Assembly (NCBI GenBank): GCA_963667855.2
Contig: CAXXKI010000013.1
Coordinates: forward strand, 248,001-312,000
Direction: 5' to 3'
Length of the DNA: 64,000 nt
Source: G963667855 sp963667855
GTDB taxonomy: Bacteria > Planctomycetota > Phycisphaerae > UBA1845
Shown here: positions 8,630 to 18,475 of the stretch, in pieces
Layout of the letters: each line of letters starts with the position of its first letter
Numbering within the stretch: position 1 is the first letter of the stretch
Made by a program: the position numbers and the translations under genes
The notes under the pieces: model-generated
What the model saw: the letters and a program-made list of their open reading frames with translations, nothing else
What the model was told of the DNA's origin: nothing
Databases searched by the model: none

Positions 8630-10178
8630 TGCCTGCATCAATGGCCTGCTGCCGGAGTTCATTCTCCTTATCGGTGCGTGTGCCGTGCTGTTCTGTGGCA
8701 TGGGACCATTGCGTAACCACGCTCTTCACGGCCCGCTCGCTCTGGTGGTTATCGTAGTTGCACTGCTGGCCGCTATTTGCCCGCACGTTGCGGGAGCAAC
8801 CCAGGCTCCTCCGGGGATCGTGCTCGGTTCGCTCGTTTCCTACGTACGCTTTGGTGCTCTTGGCGTGGGGCTCTTGATCCTCCTGTGCAACATGCACGTT
8901 CCGGTGAGCCAGGAAAAACCCGAGTATTTCTCCCTGATACTTTTCTCAATCTTAGGGCTGCAGCTAACCGCAGCGGCCAACGACCTGCTTGTGCTGTTTT
9001 TTGCTATCGAGCTGGTCAGTATTCCCACATATATCCTGATAGCCCTCAGCCGGGAGGATAAAAAAGCCTCTGAAGCATCCATGAAGTACTTCTTCCTCGG
9101 TGCTTTCGCTTCAGCGCTTATGGTTTACGGATTCAGCTTCCTCTACGGCTCGCTGGGCGGACATACGACCATAGTCGCTACCGCTTCGCAGGCATCGGCC
9201 ATGTCAACCGTAGCCGCTTCGCTGAGTGCTATTGGACCATACGTTCTGATAGGGCTGCTCCTGGCGCTCGCAGGTGTTTTCTTCAAGGTGGCGGCCGTTC
9301 CGTTCCACTTTTATGCTGCCGACGTCTACCAGGGTGCTGCCTCGCCGGTTACAGGCCTGCTCGGCTTTTTGCCCAAGTTCGCTGGGTTCGTTGCTGCCTG
9401 CAAACTGCTTTCGATTTTGAATTGGGAACTGCCACTGGTCTTGATGTGGGTCCTCTGGGCAGTCGCCGCCCTGACCATGACCATAGGTAACACACTGGCT
9501 TTGATGCAGTCCAACGTGAAACGAATGCTGGCCTATTCCAGTATCGCTCATAGCGGATACATGTTGGTGGGCCTGCTGGTAGGTCCGGCTCTCGTAGCCT
9601 CGGAACTCGCAGACCAGAACAACCCTATGCGTGACGGCATAGCCGCCATGCTCTTCTACATGGTCATCTACGGGGCAATGAACTTAGGTGCCTTCGCCGT
9701 ACTCGCCGCCTTGAAGAAAAAGGGCGAAGCCGCCGAGCAGCTCAGCGACATTCAGGGCTTAAGCTCCAGGAAACCGGCTCTAGCTCTGGCACTGGCCGTC
9801 TGCTGTTTCAGCCTTATGGGATTTCCGCCAACAGCGGGTTTGCTGGGAAAAGTCTACATCTTCTCCAGCGCCTTCTCCGTTCCGGAAACAAACGCCTTCT
9901 GCAAACCCCTGGTAATCCTGGCTATCATCGGCGTACTTAATTCGGCGGTAGGGGCCGCCTATTACCTGCGAATAATAGCCACCTGCTATAACAAAAAAGC
10001 GGAAGGCGAAGTCGAACAAACTGGCGGCACCGCCTTGCGCTGGTCCATTGCCTTATGCTCAATAGCAATGATAATCCTCTTCGCCTGCCCAACAAAACTG
10101 CGAGAAGCGGCAGGCAAAGCCTCCGCCCAACTGACAGGGCAATCTCAATCAACCAAAATCCAAGCCGATTTGGAATAG
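8619..10178 (+). CDS. nuoN: NADH-quinone oxidoreductase subunit N (antiporter-like)
   Basis: Third antiporter-like subunit (ND2-like), 519 residues, closing the nuo operon. The core stretch FKVAAVPFHFYAADVYQGA and the later MLAYSSIAHSGYMLVG are typical of NuoN. ATG at 8619 lies inside the end of nuoM in another frame with AAGGTGAGG upstream, consistent with coupled translation. No convincing terminator hairpin follows directly. Confidence 0.95.
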   Translation: MDLSACINGLLPEFILLIGACAVLFCGMGPLRNHALHGPLALVVIVVALLAAICPHVAGATQAPPGIVLGSLVSYVRFGALGVGLLILLCNMHVPVSQEKPEYFSLILFSILGLQLTAAANDLLVLFFAIELVSIPTYILIALSREDKKASEASMKYFFLGAFASALMVYGFSFLYGSLGGHTTIVATASQASAMSTVAASLSAIGPYVLIGLLLALAGVFFKVAAVPFHFYAADVYQGAASPVTGLLGFLPKFAGFVAACKLLSILNWELPLVLMWVLWAVAALTMTIGNTLALMQSNVKRMLAYSSIAHSGYMLVGLLVGPALVASELADQNNPMRDGIAAMLFYMVIYGAMNLGAFAVLAALKKKGEAAEQLSDIQGLSSRKPALALALAVCCFSLMGFPPTAGLLGKVYIFSSAFSVPETNAFCKPLVILAIIGVLNSAVGAAYYLRIIATCYNKKAEGEVEQTGGTALRWSIALCSIAMIILFACPTKLREAAGKASAQLTGQSQSTKIQADLE

Positions 10179-10388
10179 GCGGGTTTTGGGAAAAACCTTT
10201 GACGTTTCAACGAGATTGCTTTAGTTCGCTGACGGTGAACTCAGGTGAATACGTACATGAGAAACCGAATAAATCAAATCCCTGATAGGATGCGAGTAAA
10301 ATCAGATGATCTGTGACGTTTAATGAAATATCCAACTCTATCAGACACAGTGGATGATGGTGGCGTCTATTCGTAAAGCGATTGTACT
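10179..10388. other. Intergenic region after the nuo operon
   Basis: About 210 bases between nuoN and the next gene. I see no strong hairpin, tRNA or convincing open frame. Confidence 0.5.
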
Positions 10389-10874
10389 ATGTCAGATTCT
10401 ACGAATAACTCGACACAAACTATGTTTTGTCTTAGGTGTTCATACGTATTACATGGGTTGCAGGAACATCGCTGTCCAGAATGTGGATTAGAGTTTGACC
10501 CAGATGATTGTAGGACTTTTGCGCATTGCCGTGAACCGATTCATCGAGGTGTTGTAGCTGTTGCTTGGACTTTATTCGGGCTTTTCATGCCTATTTTTTT
10601 CGTTTACGTTTTTATTAGCTGTACGGTAGGGATACCTGCTTTGAAGGTGTACGTTTGGGAGTGTTTATGGCAAGCGTGTGGTCCACTCGGGCTAATGATG
10701 TATGATCCTAAAGCTGACATTGGCGTTGTTATAGGATTAACCACTTTTGTTTGGATTGCATGGTTAGGAGTCGTTATTCTGACTCCGGCGAGGCGTTTAC
10801 CATACGCGATCCATTTTTCCAGTGGTTTCCTTTGGAGTCTTTTGGGTTTGCCAGCAGTATTTGTAGGTGTGTAA
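10389..10874 (+). CDS. Small membrane protein with N-terminal zinc-ribbon motif
   Basis: 161 residues. Residues 14-35 contain CLRCSYVLHGL...CPECGLEFD, two CxxC pairs in the form CxxCxYxLxGL-CPECG that is frequent at the N terminus of planctomycete membrane proteins. Two to four hydrophobic helices follow. The ribbon probably binds zinc on the cytoplasmic side; function unknown. The sequence is more AT-rich than the nuo genes. The start ATG at 10389 is the only one that keeps the motif near the N terminus. Confidence 0.7.
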   Translation: MSDSTNNSTQTMFCLRCSYVLHGLQEHRCPECGLEFDPDDCRTFAHCREPIHRGVVAVAWTLFGLFMPIFFVYVFISCTVGIPALKVYVWECLWQACGPLGLMMYDPKADIGVVIGLTTFVWIAWLGVVILTPARRLPYAIHFSSGFLWSLLGLPAVFVGV

Positions 10875-10884
10875 AAATCTGTAG

Positions 10885-10903
10885 GTCGGGTCATTGACCC
10901 GAC
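10885..10903. repeat. 19-base palindrome
   Basis: GTCGGGTCATTGACCCGAC is a perfect inverted repeat with 9-base arms around one base, just after the zinc-ribbon gene stop. No T-run follows, so it is a weak terminator candidate; it could also be an interspersed palindrome or a protein site. Confidence 0.6.
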
Positions 10904-11047
10904 AGGAATGTTGTTTCGTCGCTGCTCGCAGAGAATTTACGGCTTAATCATTAAAAGCAGCAAGAAAAAGTTCGCTTTAGTCGGATGAGCCGGTGATATG
11001 TGGTACGCTGGTGGGGTAACAGTGTGACGCTGGTCGGAGGTTTGGCG

Positions 11048-11332
11048 ATGAAAAAAGTATTAGGCTTATTCGTTCTAAATTACTTGGCAACAGTGGTTTG
11101 CGTTTTATTGTCAGCCGGTCTCTTTTATATTTTTAGCATTTTCTTCAACCTGGCGACAAACAAGGAGGGACTGGATTTCGTTTTTGGTGACATACCCAGC
11201 GCAAGTGGACGAGCTGTTGAGCAGTACATGTTCGTTAGAAATATCTTTCTTATCGTCGGGGCAGTGATTGGATTGGTTTGTTCGCAGGTTGGATTTGTTT
11301 TGGCATATCTTACCCGGCTTCGTAACCGATGA
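11048..11332 (+). CDS. Small membrane protein of unknown function
   Basis: 94 residues with two clear hydrophobic segments, one at the N terminus (about residues 5-30) and one near the C terminus (about 65-88), joined by a short polar loop. ATG at 11048 is chosen because GGAGG lies seven bases upstream; an in-frame start at 11000 would add a tail without a ribosome site. I do not recognise the family. Confidence 0.55.
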   Translation: MKKVLGLFVLNYLATVVCVLLSAGLFYIFSIFFNLATNKEGLDFVFGDIPSASGRAVEQYMFVRNIFLIVGAVIGLVCSQVGFVLAYLTRLRNR

Positions 11333-11484
11333 AGGCAAAACGTCTGGCGAGTGTAATATTATTCGAAACTGCGTTTATGGATCTGGGATGCGGAAACGGT
11401 AAGGAACGTGTTTCAATATGAATACTTGCTTGTTCCCTATCTCTTTTTAAAGTGACACCAAGACTGAGTAAAAAGGTAACTGCC

Positions 11485-11775
11485 GTGTCAGAACTGGCGA
11501 TTGTTGCCAACACTAAAGCCAAACCTGATAAGATCGATTTTGTGAAAGCGGAACTTGAGAAGCTTGTAGAGACTACACGCATTGAAGAAGGGTGTCTGCA
11601 ATACGATTTGCATCTGAATAACGCCAATCCGGTCCACTTCGTGTTTTTTGAGAATTGGGAATCTCGTGAACTCTGGCAGGTTCATATGGGAAGTCGGCAC
11701 TTGCAGGATTATCTGGCAGCGACCGAAGGAGCTATTGAGGGGTTTTATGTAAATGAACTAACGAAGATAGCTTAA
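11485..11775 (+). CDS. Antibiotic biosynthesis monooxygenase (ABM) domain protein, YgiN-like
   Basis: A 96-residue ferredoxin-like fold protein of the ABM/quinol monooxygenase family. Diagnostic stretches are VANTKAKPDKIDFVKAELEKL, EEGCLQYDLH, FVFFENWES and WQVHMGSRHLQ. Members act on quinols or aromatic substrates without a cofactor; the substrate here cannot be told. GTG at 11485 is preferred because AAAAGG precedes it and the ABM fold begins at once; a GTG at 11452 would add eleven residues without a ribosome site. Confidence 0.82.
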   Translation: MSELAIVANTKAKPDKIDFVKAELEKLVETTRIEEGCLQYDLHLNNANPVHFVFFENWESRELWQVHMGSRHLQDYLAATEGAIEGFYVNELTKIA

Positions 11776-12206
11776 GGCAACTGGCGTAGGTTTTTCCGTT
11801 TGCCGGGAAAAAGAATGTCGCATAGTCACCGTGTATTGATGGAAAAACGGTTGGTAGCGTAAAACAAGTGCTGGAATGGTGTTTTATACGCTTGCGTCTG
11901 TTGTTCGCCGAAGTGCGAGATAGGTTTACTTGGTTTGCTTCCGAGTATGGGGGTGACCTTCCATCCGGGCGTTTTCACTTATGTAGGCCGTAATTTATAT
12001 AATCCCAAAGTCCAATTCGAGTAATCCTCTGATCTGATTACATCCGGCATATCTCTGGATATTATTCCAAGCTATTAGGCCAGGGGCTGAAAGGGCCCTT
12101 ATTGCCGTTCAGTTGTCGAGGTAATTGGAAGGAAAATGCGGCGCGGTGCCGTCTCCCGGCGTCCGGCGGTGGATATATCTGGCCCGTCAAATCGGAGAGA
12201 ACTTGG
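11776..12206. other. 430-base region without a recognised gene
   Basis: Between the ABM gene and the secreted-protein gene. The 3' half is GC-rich (about 12125-12185) and could fold, but I recognise no riboswitch class. An open frame running in from 12102 joins the next gene only by chance; the real start is downstream. Confidence 0.45.
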
Positions 12207-12797
12207 ATGACTAACAATTGGAAAAATAAACAGAACACATTAATCGCGGTTGTATGCGTTACATTGGTTTCCGCTTTCTGTGTCGCAGCGGACAAGGAAA
12301 AAGAGTCATCTCCCAAGGAGGTGACCATGACCGGCAAGGTCATGGATATGCACAGTCTTATGACCGGTAAGTTCGAGTCGGGTGACAAGGCCAAGTGTTG
12401 TCGCGACAGCATAAAAATGGGTGTCCCGGCAGTTCTTCAGACCGAGCAAGGGCTGGTCATTATTGGTGAGGGTGCCAAGGGGGCGGCACGAACAATAGCC
12501 CCCTTGGCCCTTAAGGACGTGGAGGTTAAGGGGACACTCTACGAAAAAAACGGCTTGCGTTACATTGACATTAAATCTGCCAAAGTGGTTAAACCGGCAG
12601 ATGTTGAAAAGGGATCTCCCGACGATACTGAGGGAAACAAATCACCCGGTTTGGGAGAAAATCCGAATGTTAGTGCCTGCTGCCTACCTCAGGGAAACTG
12701 TGTGGAAATGGAAAAGGGTTCCTGTGCAAATATGGGCGGAATCTTCCATGCCGGTTATACCTGTGAAGAAGTCGAGTGCGAACAGATTGAGGAGTAA
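12207..12797 (+). CDS. Secreted cysteine-containing protein of unknown function
   Basis: 196 residues. The N terminus is a signal peptide: Lys-containing start, hydrophobic core, cleavage near FCVAADKEKE. A middle domain (about residues 35-130) with the stretch VTMTGKVMDMHSLMTGKFES looks like a small beta-barrel or OB-type exported domain. A CC pair (CCRDS) follows, and the C-terminal 40 residues contain seven cysteines (ACCLPQGNCVEMEKGSC...CEEVEC), probably disulfide-bonded. ATG at 12207 has CGGAGAGA upstream. I do not recognise the family with certainty. Confidence 0.6.
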   Translation: MTNNWKNKQNTLIAVVCVTLVSAFCVAADKEKESSPKEVTMTGKVMDMHSLMTGKFESGDKAKCCRDSIKMGVPAVLQTEQGLVIIGEGAKGAARTIAPLALKDVEVKGTLYEKNGLRYIDIKSAKVVKPADVEKGSPDDTEGNKSPGLGENPNVSACCLPQGNCVEMEKGSCANMGGIFHAGYTCEEVECEQIEE

Positions 12798-12827
12798 CTC
12801 AGTACTGTGGCCGGAGGAGACTCTATC

Positions 12828-12868
12828 CCGCGGCCGACACGACAAGGTCGGCCGCGGAGCAGGTTTTT
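12828..12868 (+). terminator. Rho-independent terminator after the secreted-protein gene
   Basis: Perfect arms CCGCGGCCGAC (12828-12838) and GTCGGCCGCGG (12847-12857) around an 8-base loop, followed after five bases by TTTTT. Confidence 0.7.
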
Positions 12869-13479
12869 CTGGAACTTATAACCAAGTGTGTTTCAGGGCT
12901 CGCCGTGAATATATCATGGTGCTCTCTCGGAGCCACAAATTGGGAAAACGCAGGGGTTGCAGTAATTGTAAAAACACAAGCCAGATACCGTTAATCGTTA
13001 TTTTCCAGTAGTATTAGACTTGGTAACGGTCAAATCGTTATGCGGAGATGCCGGTTTACCTGGTGGGATCCGGTTCGTAGTTCACGTACGATCCGCTGGG
13101 TTCACAAGGGCAAAGGCGAATGTTACGCTTTGCCTCAATCTTCACCATGGGCGTTACCTTTCTGCCGGTTAGGGCGGTTTCGTTAAAGCTCGCTTTTACG
13201 AAGTTCAGTTCGCGTCGGATTGATGCGGATTGATCTTCCAAGTCAAAAAGTCGGCTTTGTTGTATCGTGCGGAGAGGTTATGTGGATGTACGCCGATCTC
13301 ACTGGTCGAAAAGTCCCTCCGGAAATGCCTTGATGCTTGTATAATGGCTATCCCTTAATACGGTAATCAGCGCAAGCCATGGATGCATGTATAGGACCGC
13401 AGCTTGCATGCTTTTCTTTTGTGCTCGACTCCGTTGTCGTTTTGGTGGCGAGTATCGTTATTCTTTAAGGTGTTTGCTC
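12869..13479. other. 610-base region without a supported gene
   Basis: Between the terminator and the stop of the large repeat protein. A 61-codon minus-strand frame (13056-13241) begins with TTG and lacks a ribosome site or homology I can see, so I do not call it. Confidence 0.4.
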
Positions 13480-16400
13480 CTATGGAGTGGTAATCCAGTC
13501 ACATCCGTTGTACAGCGTTCCATTATTCGTATTAACCAAATCAGCAGCGATTGTGCCGGTACCTTCTTCCATTGGCCAGTATCCAATCAGGCCTGTTTCA
13601 GATCCGCTTAACGATATTTTCATGTCTGCCTGAATTTCAGCTTCGGTCCGGGCGTAATTCCACACACGAACTTCGTCCATCAAACCCGCATAGTAATGGG
13701 AGGAAGGACGTGGATCTCGCCCCAGCATAGTTGTGCGGGCAATCGCGTAAGCCGGTCTGGATGAAGCGGCGTTGTAAACTTCCTGTCCGTCGAGGAACAT
13801 CTGGACGAGCCCGGTTGGGGAAAGTTTGCGAACCGCGGCGACGTGATGCCAGACGTTGTCGGTTACAACGGCCTGACTGTGATGGTCCTCGCCGTCAAGA
13901 TAAACACGCAAGTGTCCCGATGGGATGGTGTCGTGGATTTCCAAATTCCACGAAGGATTACCGTCGTAATTTCCGATCAGGATGCTGCGGCTGTAATTGT
14001 CTGGAGTTTTGATCCACATCTCAATGGTGAATTCGCCCTCAGTAAGACCGGCCAGTTCGGGAACTGTGCCTAGATCCACATAGCCGTCGGTGCCGTTCAT
14101 CCCGATACCGAATCCGGCTGGTGGTAGATTGCTGCTTTCGCATTCGTCCGGAACGCCGTTGGTATCGAAATCATCGCTTGTGCCGGAGGCTATGTCGCAT
14201 TCATCCGGAATACCGTTGGGCTGGCAGTCCTGACTAACCTCGTCGGCCAGATCGCACTCGTCCGGAACGCCATTAGAGTTGCAATCATGGCTGTAAGCGT
14301 TAGTAATATCCAGGTTATCGGGAATGCAATTGTTATTGCAGTCGGCGAACTCGCATTCATCGGGGATACCGTTTTCGTTGCAATCGTTGCTTGAAGACAT
14401 TGCTGAATCGGGACCGGCCAGGTAGCTGTCCGCTATTGATGCCGAGCCCAGGGCGGATGCATAAATACGGAATTCGGCGATTTGCCCGTTGAAAAGCGGG
14501 TCGGGCCAGAACGATTTGCCCAAGTAGGCAATTGTGCTTGTCCCAAGATCCGCCGGCGTAAGCGTTACTCCTGTGTTCTGGTTGAACGGCGAACCGTCGA
14601 CAAAGAGGGTGGCCGTGTCTGTAGTATCGTCCAGGGTTACCGCTATGTGTTTAAGCTCGCCGATAGGGAGCGAAGGACCATCTACTATCTGTTCGCCTAC
14701 ACTGGGCGTGCGAATGGCAAAACGGGAAGCGCCACCTGCCATCGGCGTTAGGAACATGTAGTTGGATGTGTTAGTTCCAATATCAAAGAAACGCTGCCAG
14801 GTGCCTCCGCCATTCCAGACCACCCAGGCCTCTATGGTGATACTGCTGGCCGCGCCGATTGTATCTGCGATGGGCAACTCCGCGTAGTCATCGACTCCGT
14901 CAAAAGTTACCGAACCTGCGATGATGGCTGCCCCATTTACCAAGACGGCGTCGGCCGTTCCGATTGAATCGCGGTTATCTGTGTTGAAGCTCCAGCGATG
15001 GACGATACTTGGGTGTAATTGGCCTTGGCCTACATCGCATTCATCGGGAATGCTGTTGGGTTGGCAATCCTGGCTCGTGCCATCGGCGATATCGCACTCA
15101 TCGGGAATACCATTATCATTGCAATCCCGGCTGTTTCCACTGGAAATGTCATCTTCATCGGGAATGCTGTTTGAATTACAGTCGGCAAACACGCACTCGT
15201 CGGGTACGCCGTCAGAGTTCGTATCGGTACTAGCACCGCCTGCTATATCACACTCGTCAGGTACGTTGTTTGGCTGGCAATCCTGACTGGTACCATTGGC
15301 AATATCACATTCATCGGGAAATCCATTGACATTACAGTCCTGGCTGTGCCCGCCGGCAATATCACATTCATCGGGCACGCTGTTGGGCTGGCAATCCAGA
15401 CTGAAGCCACTGGCGATATCGCACTCGTCTGGAACACTGTTGACGTTGCAATCCTGGCTAGGCCCACCGGCGAGATCGCACTCATCCGGTACGCTGTTAG
15501 GTTGACAATCCTGGCTGAAACCACTGGCGATATCACATTCATCGGGGATTTCATTGGCGTTACAGTCCTGACTGAATCCGCTGGAAATATCGTCCTCATC
15601 GGGGATTCCGTTAGCGTTGCAATCTTCAAAATCGCACTCGTCCGGAACGCCGTTGCCATTCAGATCCACGCTGTAACCCGAGGCGATATCGCATTCATCT
15701 GGAATTCCGTTAGTATTACAGTCCTGGCTATAGCCGCTGGATATGTCATTTTCATCAGGAATACCGTTACTATTGCAATCGTCGAATTCGCATTCGTCCG
15801 GCATGCCGTTTAGATTGGTGTCCACACTCGTGCCGGCCGCGATGTCGCACTCGTCAGGAATGTTATTGTGCTGACAATCCTGGCTCGTACCTTGGCTAAT
15901 GTCACATTCATCGGGGATGGCGTTCGCGTTACAATCCTGTGATGTTCCGTTGGTAATATCCTCTGCGTCCTGTATCCCATTGCCGTTGCAGTCGATCAGT
16001 TGGCCGGTGAAGATCTGCTGGAAAACAAGAAAGTCCGCCAGGTCGACATCCAGGTCCGGTTCAAAGTCGACGATTTCGCAGCCGGGGGCAAAAAGTTGCC
16101 CCGGACCTTGCAGACAGTTTATGAACTTTGCGGCGTCGTCCAAGTCGACATCGCCGTCAGAATCAAAATCGCCGTCGGTAATGGGAATCTGCCGTTCAAA
16201 CGCACCCATATCGACTATCGGCGGTGTGCCGTAACCCGTATCGACAACATAAAAATCATCAATGAATCGTGGGACGCTGTCGCAATCGGTTGTTACTTCT
16301 GGATCGAGTTCATCATTACTACCAGCGTCGACACATGGCGAACCGAAAGAAAGGTGGTAGTCGTTATCTGTAGCTCCAAAAGGATCAGCATCAACTCCGG

Positions 16401-17412
16401 CAGGGTCGACGAATAGTGGATCGGTGTTTATATTGTGATAAGTGTTGGGGACGGAATAACCCTGAATACAACTGTATGTCGGTTCGGGTATACCGTAAAC
16501 CTGAACAAGCTGGTCATTGGGATCACCGGCACTGTCAATGTTACCCCAAACAATACAGTTGAAAACATCTATATTTTCGGTTGAAGACCATATTCCGGCG
16601 CCGTCTGCTGAAGTAATTGTGTTATGAACAATGGTGCAATTGGTTAATTCAGCTTGTCCGTTATAGATTTGTACTCCGTAACCGGCGTTACCGGCCGCAA
16701 GGCTGTTGCGCAGAGTCAGGTCGCAGTTGAACGATAGTATGCCGCTGTCATTGTTGTCAACAAAGCGGCAGCGGTCTGCAAGAATAGTGGCGTTGAATAC
16801 TGCGAGCGCACCTCTGCCGGCAATTGTATTGGTGTTGTTAATGAACTCGCAGTTGTCAAAGGTGGGGGAGCTGTAAAGAACGCACGCGCCACCGCCACCG
16901 TAAGAGCCGGTAGCTGTGCAATTGATGAATCGGCAGTCGCGGATGGTGGGGTTACCTGTTGTACTGGCAAAATGCATTCCGCCACCTTGTTCAGCAATTC
17001 CGTTTATGATGGTAAAACCTTGAACCACCGTGTCCGCGGTTTCACCGGTGTGGAAGTAAAACCCACGATCCAGTCCGGCACAGTCGATGGTGCAGTTTGC
17101 AGAACCGTTTTCCGAGCGAACCGTGATGGCTTCTCCAAGGAAATTCAGATTGTAATTTCCCTGCCCCGCGTAAACACCATCTCGCACTATGACCACGTCT
17201 CCCGGTTGGGCGAAAATCATACCGACGGCGATTTCATCGAACGGATGTTCCGGTGAGCCGTCTTCATTTGGGTCGCTTATTGCCGGATTATTGGGAGAAG
17301 GGTCGTTTGGGGCATCGTCGTCGACCCACCATGTGTTGGCCGAATAAGCGGCTGATGTTAAAAATACGAGAATTAAAGACAGAAATACCTGACGTGAAAA
17401 TGATCCTTGCAT
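13480..17412 (-). CDS. Giant secreted protein: beta-helix, dockerin-like, DCNxNGIPDECD repeats, two LamG-type domains
   Basis: 1310 residues. Order: signal peptide (about 1-25, ending near AAYSANTWW); right-handed parallel beta-helix (about 40-340, with turns such as FDNCEFINN and LTNCTIVHN); a linker with DGDFDSDGDVDLDDAAKF (dockerin or EF-hand type, about 410-465); 18 repeats of the form DCNxNGIPDECDIASGxSQ (about 474-797); a LamG/concanavalin-like domain (about 800-1005); five more repeats (about 1006-1091); and a second LamG-like domain to the end. The Asp-rich repeats resemble thrombospondin type 3 calcium repeats. ATG at 17412 has AGGAGG six bases upstream and starts the signal peptide exactly. 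Likely a surface or extracellular carbohydrate- or matrix-binding protein. Confidence 0.85.
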   Translation of the reverse strand: MQGSFSRQVFLSLILVFLTSAAYSANTWWVDDDAPNDPSPNNPAISDPNEDGSPEHPFDEIAVGMIFAQPGDVVIVRDGVYAGQGNYNLNFLGEAITVRSENGSANCTIDCAGLDRGFYFHTGETADTVVQGFTIINGIAEQGGGMHFASTTGNPTIRDCRFINCTATGSYGGGGACVLYSSPTFDNCEFINNTNTIAGRGALAVFNATILADRCRFVDNNDSGILSFNCDLTLRNSLAAGNAGYGVQIYNGQAELTNCTIVHNTITSADGAGIWSSTENIDVFNCIVWGNIDSAGDPNDQLVQVYGIPEPTYSCIQGYSVPNTYHNINTDPLFVDPAGVDADPFGATDNDYHLSFGSPCVDAGSNDELDPEVTTDCDSVPRFIDDFYVVDTGYGTPPIVDMGAFERQIPITDGDFDSDGDVDLDDAAKFINCLQGPGQLFAPGCEIVDFEPDLDVDLADFLVFQQIFTGQLIDCNGNGIQDAEDITNGTSQDCNANAIPDECDISQGTSQDCQHNNIPDECDIAAGTSVDTNLNGMPDECEFDDCNSNGIPDENDISSGYSQDCNTNGIPDECDIASGYSVDLNGNGVPDECDFEDCNANGIPDEDDISSGFSQDCNANEIPDECDIASGFSQDCQPNSVPDECDLAGGPSQDCNVNSVPDECDIASGFSLDCQPNSVPDECDIAGGHSQDCNVNGFPDECDIANGTSQDCQPNNVPDECDIAGGASTDTNSDGVPDECVFADCNSNSIPDEDDISSGNSRDCNDNGIPDECDIADGTSQDCQPNSIPDECDVGQGQLHPSIVHRWSFNTDNRDSIGTADAVLVNGAAIIAGSVTFDGVDDYAELPIADTIGAASSITIEAWVVWNGGGTWQRFFDIGTNTSNYMFLTPMAGGASRFAIRTPSVGEQIVDGPSLPIGELKHIAVTLDDTTDTATLFVDGSPFNQNTGVTLTPADLGTSTIAYLGKSFWPDPLFNGQIAEFRIYASALGSASIADSYLAGPDSAMSSSNDCNENGIPDECEFADCNNNCIPDNLDITNAYSHDCNSNGVPDECDLADEVSQDCQPNGIPDECDIASGTSDDFDTNGVPDECESSNLPPAGFGIGMNGTDGYVDLGTVPELAGLTEGEFTIEMWIKTPDNYSRSILIGNYDGNPSWNLEIHDTIPSGHLRVYLDGEDHHSQAVVTDNVWHHVAAVRKLSPTGLVQMFLDGQEVYNAASSRPAYAIARTTMLGRDPRPSSHYYAGLMDEVRVWNYARTEAEIQADMKISLSGSETGLIGYWPMEEGTGTIAADLVNTNNGTLYNGCDWITTP
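14138..14395 (-). repeat. Second coding block of five DCNxNGIPDECD-type units
   Basis: Five units of the same family sit between the two LamG-like domains, again containing one 14-residue unit before a unit without the second Cys (DCNNNCIPDNLDI). Confidence 0.8.
15020..15993 (-). repeat. Tandem coding repeat, 18 units of DCNxNGIPDECD type
   Basis: Most units are 57 bases (19 residues). Three units are only 14 residues (for example DTNLNGMPDECEFD) and each is followed by a unit with PDENDIS or PDEDDIS instead of PDECDIA, so the array has a higher-order pattern. Wording differs enough between units that this is not a recent pure expansion, although DCQPNSVPDECD recurs almost unchanged. Confidence 0.85.
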
Positions 17413-17784
17413 TTTAGCCCTCCTGATACCGAACGCGTGCAGATAAATACGCGCACGATGCTTCCGCACCAGCTCGCATTCACTTTGCTGTCCAATACTT
17501 CTCTATTTCCCGTCCCCGATAAACACTGAAGTTTAATTGTACTGAAAACGGTCCTATTTTCAAGATTTTCTTCGCTTCAGGCTTGCCTGGTTTGTTGTAG
17601 GATTTGTTTGATAGTGGATATAGGTGTAATTGGTGGCTTGGGAAGATAGTGTGAAATCGGACTTGGGCGGGAAAGAATGTCCGACGCGTTAACGGTCCGA
17701 TAATCGTGAGAAAAACCAGTTCCACAATTAACGGGATGACACTCTTTACTCCGGAACTCAAACCCAGGGCATTGCCTTTGAAAA
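17413..17784. other. Upstream region of the giant secreted gene
   Basis: 370 bases holding the AGGAGG ribosome site of the minus-strand secreted gene and its presumed promoter. Nothing else is supported; a 143-codon minus frame across it overlaps the next gene and has no features. Confidence 0.4.
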
Positions 17785-18471
17785 CTAACAGAACAAGATC
17801 ACGGCATTTTGTTCTATAGAATGAATCGCCGCTTTGCGCAGGCACAGGCAGGTGAACGACTCTATACCGTATCTTTCCCAAAGCAGGTTGCCTTGTCCTT
17901 GCGAATCGCATGCTTCCAGGACCTTGTCTGACGCAGGATCTATATCCGGCGGGAGCTCCAGAGCCCGAGCCAGTTTTTCGGTTTCCTCAAGCAGGCGGTA
18001 TGAAGAACCTATTATACCACCTGTTATTTCCAGTTCCTCCGGTGTGATCAGTACATTCGGAAAATCCTGTGGCAAATAGTAACCTTCGCAATCGCTGTGA
18101 ATAATCAAATGATCGAATTCTCTGATTATTTGTTTTTTGCCGATGAGCCTGCCAAAAAACGAAACGTTCGGATTGTTGAAAATACCGTAATACGTTTCGA
18201 TTATCGGATCTTCCGGCGCGTTCGTGTTTCCCGGAGCGGGAAGAGGACCTTTTATGTTTAAATGTGCTGCGATTCTACGAAGATAGTGAAGTCCGGAATA
18301 TCCATACATACCCGCATCCCAGGGGCGGCTATCCGGAGATTCCAGGTGAGGTTGAAGGCCTTGGGATTTAAGGAATTTGTTCAACTTGGCCATATCTTCG
18401 AGAAACCAGTTGGTTTCATCTTCCTCTTCAAGAAGGTAGGCTAAATCGCCAACTTGTATCGCAAGCCCCAT
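17785..18471 (-). CDS. Unknown protein, 228 residues, in glycosyltransferase operon
   Basis: No family recognised. It looks cytoplasmic, without signal peptide or membrane helix, with an acidic N-terminal third (LLEEEDETNWFLEDM) and a conserved-looking core (EFDHLIIHSDCEGYYLPQDF, then GGIIGSSYRLLEE). ATG at 18471 starts four bases after the upstream glycosyltransferase stops, with AAAGGATT inside that gene's end as ribosome site, so the two are almost certainly co-transcribed. The compact acidic character would also fit an immunity or effector-type small protein, but nothing here proves it. Confidence 0.6.
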   Translation of the reverse strand: MGLAIQVGDLAYLLEEEDETNWFLEDMAKLNKFLKSQGLQPHLESPDSRPWDAGMYGYSGLHYLRRIAAHLNIKGPLPAPGNTNAPEDPIIETYYGIFNNPNVSFFGRLIGKKQIIREFDHLIIHSDCEGYYLPQDFPNVLITPEELEITGGIIGSSYRLLEETEKLARALELPPDIDPASDKVLEACDSQGQGNLLWERYGIESFTCLCLRKAAIHSIEQNAVILFC

Positions 18472-18475
18472 TGAC

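Noticed and set aside
13056..13241. 61-codon minus frame
   Set aside because: TTG start, no ribosome site, unlike neighbouring proteins.
15020..15993. CRISPR array
   Set aside because: The periodic repeat is in a coding frame with 57-base units and no spacers; it encodes a protein repeat.
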